The position numbers were made by a program, and so were the translations under genes. A stretch of DNA of 64,000 nt from Gracilibacteraceae bacterium (lineage in GTDB: Bacteria > Bacillota > Desulfitobacteriia > Desulfitobacteriales > Syntrophobotulaceae): assembly GCA_031266805.1 (NCBI GenBank), contig JAISAH010000015.1, forward strand, positions 19,717 through 83,716, read 5' to 3'. How positions within the stretch are numbered: position 1 is the first letter of the stretch; every line of letters starts with the position of its first letter. The notes under the pieces were generated by a model. The model was not told where the DNA came from, searched no databases, and saw nothing but the letters and a program-made list of their open reading frames with translations. Of this stretch, positions 34,457 through 42,395 are shown one piece after another.

Positions 34457-34543
34457 GGAGAGGTGGCCGAGTGGCTTAAGGCGGTGGTCTTGAAAACCAT
34501 TTGGGGATTCCCCACGCAGGTTCGACTCCTGTCCTCTCCGCCA
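34457..34543 (+). tRNA. tRNA-Ser(UGA)
   Basis: The acceptor stem GGAGAGG (34457-34463) pairs with CCTCTCC (34533-34539), followed by discriminator G and an encoded CCA. The anticodon loop reads CTTGAAA, giving anticodon UGA. The long variable arm (about TTTGGGGATTCCCCA) is that of a class II tRNA, and the T arm has GGTTCGACTCC. It stands alone, with its own promoter and terminator. Confidence 0.97.
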
Positions 34544-34551
34544 AAATTCCC

Positions 34552-34585
34552 GCTGTCAGCCCGCAAGCCGACAGCTTTCTTTTTG
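34552..34585 (+). terminator. Intrinsic terminator of tRNA-Ser
   Basis: GCTGTC / GACAGC arms (34552-34557 and 34570-34575) enclose a CCGCAAGC-type loop and are followed by TTTCTTTTTG. It ends the tRNA transcript. Confidence 0.75.
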
Positions 34586-34643
34586 TTCCGCCGTATCCGC
34601 CGGCGTCATTTCATTGTAACCGTTTCACAAAGCGTTAAATAAT

Positions 34644-34686
34644 AAAACGCCCGGTGTTTCAAAACGAAACGCCGGGCGTTTTTTTG
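34644..34686. terminator. Strong intrinsic terminator insulating the sigma-54 operon
   Basis: AACGCCCGGTGTTTC / GAAACGCCGGGCGTT arms with an AAAAC loop are followed by a run of seven T. One G-T type mismatch aside, the stem is complete. It also has an A-run on the left, so it could work in both directions. It separates the tRNA region from the operon at 34929. Confidence 0.85.
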
Positions 34687-34778
34687 CGCGGGCGCGATCT
34701 GACGGCGACAGCCGTTACAAGATTGATCCGCGCTTCTTTTAGGGATGGCGGCGAATGATTTTAGGGCGGTGCCGGAGC

Positions 34779-34794
34779 TGGCACGAAAATTGCT
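34779..34794 (+). promoter_or_regulatory. Sigma-54 (-24/-12) promoter of operon A
   Basis: TGGCACGAAAATTGCT (34779-34794) matches the sigma-54 consensus TGGCAC-N5-TTGCW, with exactly 12 bases from the GG to the GC. The predicted start is near 34805, leaving a leader of about 124 bases before the ATG at 34929. It drives the Nramp-like, methyltransferase and POR-like genes to 43582. An enhancer-binding activator is required by this promoter class; none is encoded in the window. Confidence 0.85.
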
Positions 34795-34928
34795 GTATAG
34801 AATAGGACAGCCCGGATACCGGAATAAAAAACACACGGAAAGGAGGGCAGCGTCCATCCGCGATTCGCGAAACTGAATATGGTAGTTTAGTTTTACACGG
34901 TTCCCAAGTAAAAGGGAGGCAAAAAATC

Positions 34929-36215
34929 ATGAGCAATGAGAACCAACAGACTGCTATTCCGTCGCCGCCGATCCCCAAAAACATTCTTGAGTATGTGCGC
35001 AACATAGGTCCGGGTTTTATCTTTCTGCTTTCCATTCTCGGCGTAGGCGATCTGACCGGCGCTTCGGTCAACGGCTCCAAATTCGGCTACGCCATCATCT
35101 GGACTTTGCTTTTAGCGGTAATCGCCCGGTTTATGGTGGTTGAGGCCATCGGCCGCTTCGGGCTGTGTAACCCGGAAAAACTCTCGCCGATTCAGGCGCT
35201 CGTGAAGTTATACGGCAAATGGTTCCGGGTTCTGATCGCGATTTTTGTCGTCTGTTTCTTCTTCACGAACATGTCGGCTTATGTCAAAGGCTGCGCGGAG
35301 ATCCTCAACGCGATGTTTCCTTTCATGCCGGTTTCCGCTTGGGGACTCGTGACTATCGCTTTCGGTATTTTTTGTGTTTATTCGCCTACCTACAAGTTTA
35401 TTGAAAAAATGTTCAAGGGCCTGATGGTCGTGGTGTTCCTCACCATCGTGGCCGCGGCCGTCATCGTGCAGCCGGATTGGGGCGCCTTCTTCAAAGGCAT
35501 GTTCATCCCCAGCATCCCGCCCGGCGTGCCAGATCTGCGCGCCACGATGTTTGTGGTGGTCGGGGCGATCGGTACGGTCATCGGCGGCGTCGGCCAGCTG
35601 ATGTATCCCTACTTCATTAAGCAAAAAGGCTGGAACGCTCCGTCCTATATTAAGATGGTCCGTTTCGATCTGGCTTTCACCGTTCTCTTTTTGTTCCTGA
35701 TCGACAGTCTGCTCTACATCCCGGCCGTGACTCTGATCCATGAGCAAGAAGGCGCGGTCATCCAGACCGCGATGGATATTTTCAACATGATGCATATGGC
35801 TATCGGCGCGGCGGCGACTTTTGTATTCATGATCGGGATCTTCGGCGCGGCGATAACCTCCGTCGTCGGTATGCCCTACGGCGTTTTGCATGTTTTTCAG
35901 GAAGCCGTCATCGGCCGCGTCGATCAGAAACACTTGACATGGAAAATCGGCGCCACCGTCGGCTGGATCCCGCCCGCAATCGCCGTGTTCACGAACATCC
36001 CTTTTACGACTATTTCTCTGCTCGGCGGCAATATCAACCTGTTTTTCAGCCTGTTCGTCGGCACCGGTATTCTGATCATCGGCAACAAGAAATCTATGAT
36101 CGGCGAGAAATACCGAAATCCCTGGTGGTCCAATCTGGGTTTGGGGGTGGCCTTTGCCTGCCTCTGGTATCTGATGGGCATGCGGCTCATTGAACTGGTT
36201 CAGTCCTTCCTCTAG
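34929..36215 (+). CDS. Nramp-family-like transporter lacking the canonical metal motifs
   Basis: 428-residue membrane protein with about eleven helices, of the Nramp (SLC11) fold: NIGPGFIFLLSILGVGDLTGASVNGSK at helix 1 and FVVVGAIGTVIGGVGQLMYPYFI at helix 6. True Nramp metal carriers have DPGN in helix 1 and MPH in helix 6; here the corresponding places read GDLT and MYPY, so the standard Mn/Fe site is absent. It may be a magnesium-type relative or carry an organic substrate. It is the first gene after the sigma-54 promoter, with ribosome binding site AAAGGGAGG, suggesting it imports something needed by the methyltransferase and oxidoreductase genes behind it. Confidence 0.8.
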   Translation: MSNENQQTAIPSPPIPKNILEYVRNIGPGFIFLLSILGVGDLTGASVNGSKFGYAIIWTLLLAVIARFMVVEAIGRFGLCNPEKLSPIQALVKLYGKWFRVLIAIFVVCFFFTNMSAYVKGCAEILNAMFPFMPVSAWGLVTIAFGIFCVYSPTYKFIEKMFKGLMVVVFLTIVAAAVIVQPDWGAFFKGMFIPSIPPGVPDLRATMFVVVGAIGTVIGGVGQLMYPYFIKQKGWNAPSYIKMVRFDLAFTVLFLFLIDSLLYIPAVTLIHEQEGAVIQTAMDIFNMMHMAIGAAATFVFMIGIFGAAITSVVGMPYGVLHVFQEAVIGRVDQKHLTWKIGATVGWIPPAIAVFTNIPFTTISLLGGNINLFFSLFVGTGILIIGNKKSMIGEKYRNPWWSNLGLGVAFACLWYLMGMRLIELVQSFL

Positions 36216-36247
36216 TTTCCCGGGAACCCTTATTGACAGGACGTCAG

Positions 36248-37411
36248 ATGGATTTTTTCGGTAAATATTTGGCCGCGGCGGCGGGTTTGCCCCGGACCGC
36301 GGCCGGCGAGACAATTGAAATAACGGTCGATCTTATGCTGGCGCACGACGGGTCCGGGGCCGCGCTGCTTGAAGCCTGGGAGAACCGGAGGGCGAAAATG
36401 TATGATCCGCGGCGTCTGCTGATCACCGTGGATCACGCCTTTCCGGCGCCGACCCCGGAGGAGCGCCGTATTCATCGCGGTCTGGCCGATTTTGCCCAAA
36501 GGTACGGCTGCGCGCTGTATAACCACGGCGAGGGAGTCTTGCATCAGGTGGCGGAGGAAAAGGCCGCCCTGCGGCCGGGGATGATCATCGCGGGCGCGGA
36601 CGGTCATGTGGCCACTGCCGGCGCGCGGGGCGCGCTGGCTTTTTCTCTGACGCCGGCAGAATTCGCCTTGGTGCTGCAAACCGGCAGACTAAAACTGACC
36701 GTGCCGGAGGTGCTGACGATTGAGCTGACCGGCGCTTTTCGGCCTGATGTGTCAGTCCGGGACGCCGCGCTGGTGGTGATGCGGGATTTGGCCGGTGTCA
36801 TAGCGGGCAAGGCGGCGGCGTTCACCGGGTCTCTGGCGGCGGCTATGTCTCTGTCCGACCGGATGGCGTTATGCAATATCATACCGGAGAGCGGCGCGGC
36901 GACGGCTTTCGTTGTGCCGGCGGATGAGGACGCCGGCCGGAGCCATTATGTTATTGATGTCGGCGGGATTGAGGCGATGCTGGCCGCACCGCCGGCGCCG
37001 ACCAATATCCGCCCGGTGCGCGAACTGAGAGGAACCCCGGTCAGCGTGGCCGTGGCCGGCGGCTGTTCGGCCGGACGGCTCAGCGATATGGAAATAATTG
37101 CCAATATTTTGCGGGTACACCCCGTACACCGGGATGTGACTTTTATTATCGCGCCGGCTTCCCGGACCGTCGCCAACGGTATGGACGCCAAAGGCTGGAG
37201 CTCTCTGCTGCGAGCAAGAGGAGCGCTGGTTTTACCGCCGGGCTGTGGCCCCTGTCCGGGTAAACATTCGGGTTTGCTGGCGCCGGGCGACAGCGCGGTC
37301 ACGACCACGGTCAGGAACACTCCCGGCCGCATGGGCGCGGCGGACGCCGATATTTATCTGGCTTCCCCTTACACCGTAGCGAAAGCCGCGGTCAAGGGGT
37401 TCATAGGCTAA
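36248..37411 (+). CDS. Orphan aconitase-fold (LeuC-like) hydro-lyase large subunit
   Basis: 387-residue homologue of the 3-isopropylmalate/homoaconitate dehydratase large subunit. The three 4Fe-4S ligands are conserved: C273 in GGCSAGR and C333, C336 in GCGPCPGK. The active-site DSH triad reads DGH (D118-G119-H120), so the Ser is lost; HDGSG and the Arg pair in VRNTPGRMG remain. No small (swivel) subunit, which supplies the catalytic Ser in this superfamily, is encoded nearby. ATG 36248 follows AGGA by 6 bases; the upstream TTG 36233 has no such site. Function in a methyl-transfer operon is unknown: it could dehydrate a hydroxyacid substrate or have been repurposed. Confidence 0.8.
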   Translation: MDFFGKYLAAAAGLPRTAAGETIEITVDLMLAHDGSGAALLEAWENRRAKMYDPRRLLITVDHAFPAPTPEERRIHRGLADFAQRYGCALYNHGEGVLHQVAEEKAALRPGMIIAGADGHVATAGARGALAFSLTPAEFALVLQTGRLKLTVPEVLTIELTGAFRPDVSVRDAALVVMRDLAGVIAGKAAAFTGSLAAAMSLSDRMALCNIIPESGAATAFVVPADEDAGRSHYVIDVGGIEAMLAAPPAPTNIRPVRELRGTPVSVAVAGGCSAGRLSDMEIIANILRVHPVHRDVTFIIAPASRTVANGMDAKGWSSLLRARGALVLPPGCGPCPGKHSGLLAPGDSAVTTTVRNTPGRMGAADADIYLASPYTVAKAAVKGFIG

Positions 37412-37432
37412 TGACAAAAGGAGAGTTTGAGC

Positions 37433-38059
37433 ATGAGCATTCAGACAGTATACGACGCTGTACTCGAGTTTAATAACAGCAGTATCGTGGCGGAAATCAA
37501 ACGGGCCATGGCTGAGGGGGCGGACGCGGGCGCGGTTTTGGCCGACGGCCTGATTAAAGCTATGGACGAGGTAGGTCAGCGCTATGCCCGCGGCGAGTTT
37601 TTCGTGCCGGAAATGCTGTCGGCGGCCCGCACGATGAAAACCGGGCTGGATTATCTGAAGCCGCATCTGGCCGAAGCCCAATCGGAAAAAGAAGGCACGA
37701 TTGTTATCGGCACGGTCAAAGGCGATTTGCATGATATCGGGAAAAATCTGGTGGCGATCATGCTGGAAGGAGGCGGATTTGAGGTCGTCGATATCGGCGT
37801 GGACGCCGAAACGGCAAAATTCGTGACGGCCATTCAGGAACAAAATGCCGACATCGTCTGTTTATCCGCGCTGCTGACCACTACGATGGGGGCGATGCAA
37901 AAATCCGTGCAGGAGATCAAAACCCAGTGCCCGCGGGTCTGGGTCATGGTGGGCGGCGCGCCGGTCACTCAGGAGTTTGCCGATAAAATAGGGGCCAACG
38001 GCTACAGCGGAGACGCCGCCGGAGCGGTGGTGAAAGCCCGTGAATTGCTGGCCGGATAA
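37433..38059 (+). CDS. Methyl-accepting corrinoid protein (MttC/MtaC-like), operon A
   Basis: 208-residue corrinoid protein. An N-terminal helical cap domain (about 1-85, with FFVPEMLSAARTMKTGL) precedes the B12-binding Rossmann domain with DLHDIGKN (D98-x-H100-x2-G103, His100 being the lower cobalt ligand), then SALLTTTMGAM and GGAPVTQEFADKIGANGY. It shuttles a methyl group between the UroD-type methyltransferase (38908) and the pterin methyltransferase (38093). ATG 37433 lies 9 bases after AAAGGAG. A paralogue is at 47985. Reactivation after cobalt oxidation is probably by the RACo proteins at 50740 or 52572. Confidence 0.94.
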   Translation: MSIQTVYDAVLEFNNSSIVAEIKRAMAEGADAGAVLADGLIKAMDEVGQRYARGEFFVPEMLSAARTMKTGLDYLKPHLAEAQSEKEGTIVIGTVKGDLHDIGKNLVAIMLEGGGFEVVDIGVDAETAKFVTAIQEQNADIVCLSALLTTTMGAMQKSVQEIKTQCPRVWVMVGGAPVTQEFADKIGANGYSGDAAGAVVKARELLAG

Positions 38060-38092
38060 ATCGCGGCGCGCAGCCGGAAGGAGGACGACGTT

Positions 38093-38896
38093 TTGATAAT
38101 CGTCGGCGAGTTGATCAACGCCAGCCGCAAACCAATCGCGGAGGCTATCCGCAATCAGGACAGCGAATACGTTAAAAAAATTGCCCGGGAGGAAAGCGAG
38201 GCCGGCGCCGGTTATATCGACGTTAACGCCGGCATTTTTGTCGGTCAGGAAACAGAGTACGTGAAATGGCTGATCACGAATATCCAGTCGGTCGTCGACA
38301 CGCCCTGCTCGATAGACAGTCCGGATCCCCAAGTGATCACGGCGGCGCTGTCCGTCCACCGGGGAACCGCGATGATCAACTCCATTTCCCTGGAAAAAGA
38401 GCGTTACGACAGGCTCATGCCGGTTATCGCCCATACGGATCTGAAAGTGATCGCTTTATGTATGAGTGACGACGGAATGCCGGAGACGGCGGACGACAGA
38501 CTGCGAAACGCGGATAAACTGGTTACCGGTTTGACGAGAAACGGGATACCCGTCGGGAATATTTTCATTGATCCTCTGGTGCAGCCGGTGGCGACAAATA
38601 CCACATACGCCGTGGAATTTCTCGACGCCGTCGAAAGGATAATGACCGGCTATCCAGGTATTCACACGATTTGCGGGCTTTCCAACGTCTCCTACGGTCT
38701 GCCGGTCCGCAAATTCATCAACCATATCTTTGCCGTGCTGGCCATCGGAAAAGGGCTGGACGCGCTGATCGTCAATCCTTTGGACGCGATGATGAACGCC
38801 AGTCTGACGACCGCCGAGACTTTGACCGGCCGGGATGATTTTTGCGCCGATTACCTCCAAGCCTACCGCAAGGGTAAATTTGAGTTTTTGAATTAA
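38093..38896 (+). CDS. Pterin-binding methyltransferase (MtrH/AcsE/MtvA-like), operon A
   Basis: 267-residue TIM-barrel enzyme of the pterin-binding family (MetH/AcsE/MtrH fold). It begins MIIVGELINASRKPIAEAI; CSIDSPDPQVITAAL and GLSNVSYGLPVRKFIN are typical of the tetrahydrofolate site. It would move the methyl group from the corrinoid protein to tetrahydrofolate, as MtvA does in O-demethylase systems. TTG 38093 is used, behind a strong GGAAGGAGG. It lies between its corrinoid partner and the UroD-type gene. It resembles, but is distinct from, the AcsE-like protein at 63145 and the operon B paralogue at 48639. Confidence 0.9.
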   Translation: MIIVGELINASRKPIAEAIRNQDSEYVKKIAREESEAGAGYIDVNAGIFVGQETEYVKWLITNIQSVVDTPCSIDSPDPQVITAALSVHRGTAMINSISLEKERYDRLMPVIAHTDLKVIALCMSDDGMPETADDRLRNADKLVTGLTRNGIPVGNIFIDPLVQPVATNTTYAVEFLDAVERIMTGYPGIHTICGLSNVSYGLPVRKFINHIFAVLAIGKGLDALIVNPLDAMMNASLTTAETLTGRDDFCADYLQAYRKGKFEFLN

Positions 38897-38907
38897 AGAA
38901 AGGATGG

Positions 38908-40053
38908 ATGAAAATCATGAATTCCAGAGAACGTGTTTTAGCGGCTATCGCGCACAAAGAGGCTGACAGGGTGCCTGTCGATTTCGGCGGCTCTCTGGCG
39001 ACCAGCCTGCACACGCAAGGCTACGCCAAACTGAAAAAATATCTGAACATGAATCTCGACAAAGAGATCAAAGTAGCTCGCGGCCGTGCCCAATTGGCGG
39101 CGATCGACTATGACTTGCAGGACACGTTGGGCGTGGATTGCCGGATGCTGCTGGTCAAAGCGCCGGACGGCTGGATCAATTCCGACGACCACAGCGACAT
39201 CCTTGTCGATGAGTTTGGGATGGAGTGGAAAAAATATGAGGATATTGGCAGCTATGAAACTGTCAGCTCGCCTTTATTTGGCCCGGAAGTGACGGTGGAA
39301 ACCGTTAAAAACATGAAATGGCCCGATCCCGGCGATACGAGTTTTCTGGCGGGCGCCCGGGAGAAAGCGGAACAGATCAGAAAGAGTACCGATAAAGCCA
39401 TCATCGCCAATCTGGCCTTGCAGATCAACACCCAGAGCAATAAGCTGCGCGGGTTTGAGGATTATCTGGCTGATATGATCGGCAACCCGGCGCTGATCGA
39501 ATCTATCATGGACAGGGTCACGGAACTGTATATCGAACGGGCCAAAGCCATTCTGAAAGAGGTCGGGGATTTTGTGGACATCGTCTATGTCGGCGACGAT
39601 CTGGGCACCCAGATAGGGCCGATGTTTTCCCTGAACACTTACCGCAAACTGTTAAAACCCCGGCAAAAGAAATTGTTCGAAGTGATCAAGAGCGCCGCCG
39701 ACGTGAAAATTTTCTATCATTCCTGCGGGGCCTGCTCTGTTTTTATCGACGATCTGGCGGAAATCGGCATTGACATCCTCAATCCGGTGCAGGTCTCGGC
39801 GGCCGGGATGGATACAAAGGAGCTGAAGAAAAAATACGGCGATAAAGTTTGTTTCTGGGGCGCCGTGGACACGCAGCGGGTGCTGCCTTTCGGTACGGTG
39901 GCCGAAGTGAAAGACGAGGTAAAACGGCGGATCGAAGATCTGGCCCCGGGCGGCGGTTATGTCTGCGCTTCCGTGCATAATCTGCGCCCGGAAGTGCCGC
40001 CGGAAAACATCCTAGCGATGATTGAGGCCGCCAAGGAATACGGGGTATATTGA
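38908..40053 (+). CDS. UroD-fold corrinoid methyltransferase (MtaA/MtvB-like), operon A
   Basis: 381-residue protein of the uroporphyrinogen decarboxylase superfamily. The N-terminus NSRERVLAAIAHKEADRVPVDFGG is diagnostic of the methyltransferase branch. Zinc-site residues are H271-x-C273 (FYHSCGACS) and C353 (GGGYVCASVHN), the H-x-C-x(n)-C arrangement of MtaA/MtbA. It should activate a methylated substrate and methylate the corrinoid protein. Translation may start at ATG 38908 or, as family alignment suggests, ATG 38917 (MNSRERV). The methyl donor is unknown; O-methyl aromatics or other methyl compounds are candidates. The operon B paralogue (46811) differs at the third zinc ligand. Confidence 0.92.
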   Translation: MKIMNSRERVLAAIAHKEADRVPVDFGGSLATSLHTQGYAKLKKYLNMNLDKEIKVARGRAQLAAIDYDLQDTLGVDCRMLLVKAPDGWINSDDHSDILVDEFGMEWKKYEDIGSYETVSSPLFGPEVTVETVKNMKWPDPGDTSFLAGAREKAEQIRKSTDKAIIANLALQINTQSNKLRGFEDYLADMIGNPALIESIMDRVTELYIERAKAILKEVGDFVDIVYVGDDLGTQIGPMFSLNTYRKLLKPRQKKLFEVIKSAADVKIFYHSCGACSVFIDDLAEIGIDILNPVQVSAAGMDTKELKKKYGDKVCFWGAVDTQRVLPFGTVAEVKDEVKRRIEDLAPGGGYVCASVHNLRPEVPPENILAMIEAAKEYGVY

Positions 40054-40054
40054 A

Positions 40055-40336
40055 ATGGCTTTCAAATCCGTCCCTGTCGTGCCCGCGGGTGAAGCCGGCG
40101 CTCTGGCCGCGGTGGCCGATAACAGAAACCAGCGTCTCCGCCGTCCGGAAATCAGCGATCAGACGCAAATTGATCCGCTGACGCCGCTGTATTGCCCGGA
40201 CGGGGCTATAGCGCTGACGGCGGGCCGGTACGCGATCAGCGAGCGTCTGTGCAAAGGCTGCGGCATCTGCGCCCAGGAAAGTCCGGGTATTCGGATGGTC
40301 CCGGAATACACCGGACCGCGGGGAATTTTGAACTAG
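40055..40336 (+). CDS. POR delta-like ferredoxin subunit reduced to one 4Fe-4S cluster
   Basis: 93-residue homologue of the delta subunit of pyruvate-type ferredoxin oxidoreductases. It has only four Cys: C47 (YCPDGAI) and C66, C69, C72 (CKGCGIC); Ser76 stands where the fourth Cys of the second motif would be. In normal two-cluster ferredoxins, one cluster is bound by the last Cys of motif I and the first three of motif II. Exactly that set is kept, and exactly the ligands of the other cluster are lost, so it should hold one 4Fe-4S cluster. ATG 40055 overlaps nothing and lies one base after the UroD-type stop. It precedes the alpha, beta and gamma subunit genes. Confidence 0.82.
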   Translation: MAFKSVPVVPAGEAGALAAVADNRNQRLRRPEISDQTQIDPLTPLYCPDGAIALTAGRYAISERLCKGCGICAQESPGIRMVPEYTGPRGILN

Positions 40337-40359
40337 TGAAGGAAGTAGAGTAGAAATCC

Positions 40360-41535
40360 ATGAGCAAACTGTTTATCACCGGCAGTGAAGCAGCCGCGCT
40401 GGGGGCAAAATTGGCCCGGATCGAAGTGCTGGCTTATTACCCGATAACGCCGGCCTTCCCCGCCATGGAACGTTTGAGTAAATATATAGAGGACGGCGAA
40501 TTAAACGCCCGTTTTATCCGGGCGGAGTCGGATCACAGCGCTCTGGCCGCCGTTCTGGGGGGCAGTCTGGCCGGCGCCCGCTGTTATACTGTAACCAATT
40601 CGCAGGGATTATTGCTCATGACGGAAGTGGTATATCATACGGCGGGATTGAGACAGCCTGTAGTCATGGGCGTAGCTAATCGGGCCCTCTCGGCGCCGCA
40701 CAGCCGTTTTCCCGAACACGGCGACGCCGTCTCGCAGGACGCCAGCGGCTGGATCCAGCTCTTTTGCGAAAACAATCAGGATGTTCTCGACAACACCATT
40801 CAGGCTTTCCGTCTGGCCGAAGAACTTCGTACGCCGGTCATGGTCAACTATGAAGGCTATATACAATCCCATACTTTGGAAGAAGTGGCCGCGCCGGATC
40901 AGGCGGGAGCGGACGCTTTCCTTCCGCTCGTCCGCCGGCCGGCTTTGGACGTCGAGCGGCCGCAAGGAGTCAATACCGTGACCAGCCCGGAGTTCTACCC
41001 CAGCTATAAATACAGTCAGAACGAAGCGGCGCTGAAGGCCCTGACCTTAATCCCCGCTATAGCCGCCGCTTATAACCGCTCTTTCGCCGCCGCCAGCTGC
41101 GGGCTCCTGGAGGCTTACCGGATGGAAGAGGCGGAACACGCCGTGGTGGCGATGGGTTCCGTCGTGGCGACCTCCCGGATCCTTGTGGATGAGCTGAGAA
41201 AACAGGGGAAAAAGATCGGTCTCATCAAGGTCCAAACCTGGCGGCCGTTCCCGGCGGAGGCATTGCTGCGGCTTTTGCAAAATGTCCGCTATACGACGGT
41301 CTTGGATAAAAACATCATCTTCGGTGTCGGCGGCGCTCTGGCCAATGATTTGAAAGCGGCGGCCTACGGCCGTCTGCACACGGTCATAAACGGAGCGATC
41401 CTCGGGTTGGGCGGCAGCCCCTGCGGCGCGCGGGAGATCAAAGAAGCCCTGGAGCAAACGGAAAAGAGCGAAGGCGGCGGGAACCGATCCGTCTGGATCG
41501 GTTCGGATCCGCCCGCGGGAGGGACGAAGCGATGA
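40360..41535 (+). CDS. 2-oxoacid:ferredoxin oxidoreductase alpha-like subunit
   Basis: 391-residue alpha subunit of the pyruvate/2-ketoisovalerate oxidoreductase class. It begins MSKLFITGSEAAALGAKLA; YYPITPAFPAMERLS carries the conserved YPITPS-type motif, followed by AESDHSALAAVLGGSLAGAR and TNSQGLLLMTEVVYHTAGLRQPVVM. The C-terminal domain (VVAMGSVVATSRILVDEL, GLIKVQTWRPFP) is the transketolase-like domain III. With beta and gamma it would oxidatively decarboxylate a 2-oxoacid with CoA and ferredoxin, or run in reverse for carboxylation. Substrate specificity is not readable. It overlaps beta by four bases. Confidence 0.9.
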   Translation: MSKLFITGSEAAALGAKLARIEVLAYYPITPAFPAMERLSKYIEDGELNARFIRAESDHSALAAVLGGSLAGARCYTVTNSQGLLLMTEVVYHTAGLRQPVVMGVANRALSAPHSRFPEHGDAVSQDASGWIQLFCENNQDVLDNTIQAFRLAEELRTPVMVNYEGYIQSHTLEEVAAPDQAGADAFLPLVRRPALDVERPQGVNTVTSPEFYPSYKYSQNEAALKALTLIPAIAAAYNRSFAAASCGLLEAYRMEEAEHAVVAMGSVVATSRILVDELRKQGKKIGLIKVQTWRPFPAEALLRLLQNVRYTTVLDKNIIFGVGGALANDLKAAAYGRLHTVINGAILGLGGSPCGAREIKEALEQTEKSEGGGNRSVWIGSDPPAGGTKR

Positions 41536-42395
41536 CGGATTCAGCGAATACGGCGGAGGAACTGTTCGGGCAGGGCCACGCCGGCTGCAAAGGGTGCGGC
41601 GCGGCGATCGCCGGCCGGCAGGCGATGGCGGCTTTGGGCCGGCGCACGATCATTACGGTCCCGGCTTCCTGCATGGCGACTTTAGGCGGCGGCAACACCC
41701 AAACGACTTGGCGGACGCCGTTTTATCATACGCTGTTTGAGTGCGCGCCGGCCGTGGCTTCGGGTATTCGGGCCGCGCTGGATATCCAAGGCGTCAAAGA
41801 TGTCAATGTGGTGTCCTGGGGCGGCGACGCGGGCAGCGCGGATATCGGGTTTCAATCTTTGACCGGCGCGGCCGAGCGGCAGGAACATATGATCCATGTG
41901 CTCTATGATAATGAGATGTACATGAATACCGGCGGGCAAACCGGCAGCCAGACGCCGCTGTACGCGATCACCACGAACGGCGCTTTGGGGAAAAAAGTCC
42001 GCAAGAAAAATATGCCGGCTATCATGGAAGCCCATGGGATCGATTATGTCGCCAGCGCTAATATTGCTTTTCCGGCGGATCTGATAGCGAAATTTCAAAA
42101 AGCCGCCGCCAAAGAAGGGTTTTCCTATATCCACATCCTGGCGCCATGCCATCGCGGCTGGGGGATCAAGCCCGACCAGACCGTGGATATTGCCCGCCGG
42201 GCTACGGAATGTGGTCTGTGGGAATTATATGAACTGGATCAGGGGCGGAGGACCCGCACTTATGAGCCGGGGCTGACTCCGGTAGCCGATTATTTGCGGG
42301 CGCAGGGCCGTTTCCGCAATCTCACGGACGCGGAGACCGCCGAGTATCAGGCTTATGTAGACGCACATTACGGCGGATGGGGTGGAAAAAATTGA
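41532..42395 (+). CDS. 2-oxoacid:ferredoxin oxidoreductase beta-like subunit (thiamine diphosphate)
   Basis: 287-residue TPP-binding subunit. Iron-sulfur ligands are seen in GHAGCKGCGAA, PASCMATLGG and APCHRGWG. The TPP/Mg motif reads WGGDAGSADIGFQSL then LYDNEMYMNTGGQTGSQTP; related enzymes usually have GGDGGTADIG, so a Gly in the GDG motif is Ala here. Ser, Asn and Asp ligands otherwise look intact. ATG 41532 overlaps the alpha stop (ATGA) and its own stop overlaps the TTG of the gamma gene, so the three are tightly coupled. It is expected to be active, with the GDA variation worth checking. Confidence 0.9.
   Translation: MTDSANTAEELFGQGHAGCKGCGAAIAGRQAMAALGRRTIITVPASCMATLGGGNTQTTWRTPFYHTLFECAPAVASGIRAALDIQGVKDVNVVSWGGDAGSADIGFQSLTGAAERQEHMIHVLYDNEMYMNTGGQTGSQTPLYAITTNGALGKKVRKKNMPAIMEAHGIDYVASANIAFPADLIAKFQKAAAKEGFSYIHILAPCHRGWGIKPDQTVDIARRATECGLWELYELDQGRRTRTYEPGLTPVADYLRAQGRFRNLTDAETAEYQAYVDAHYGGWGGKN

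Noticed and set aside
34687..34928. Riboswitch (manganese, cobalamin) before the Nramp-like gene
   Set aside because: I found no conserved yybP-ykoY or B12-box pattern; the leader contains only a sigma-54 promoter and short dyads.
36248..37411. Aconitase X or plain LeuC for the aconitase-fold protein
   Set aside because: The Cys spacing (GGCSAGR, GCGPC) is of LeuC type, not AcnX, but the changed DSH motif and missing small subunit argue against plain LeuC.
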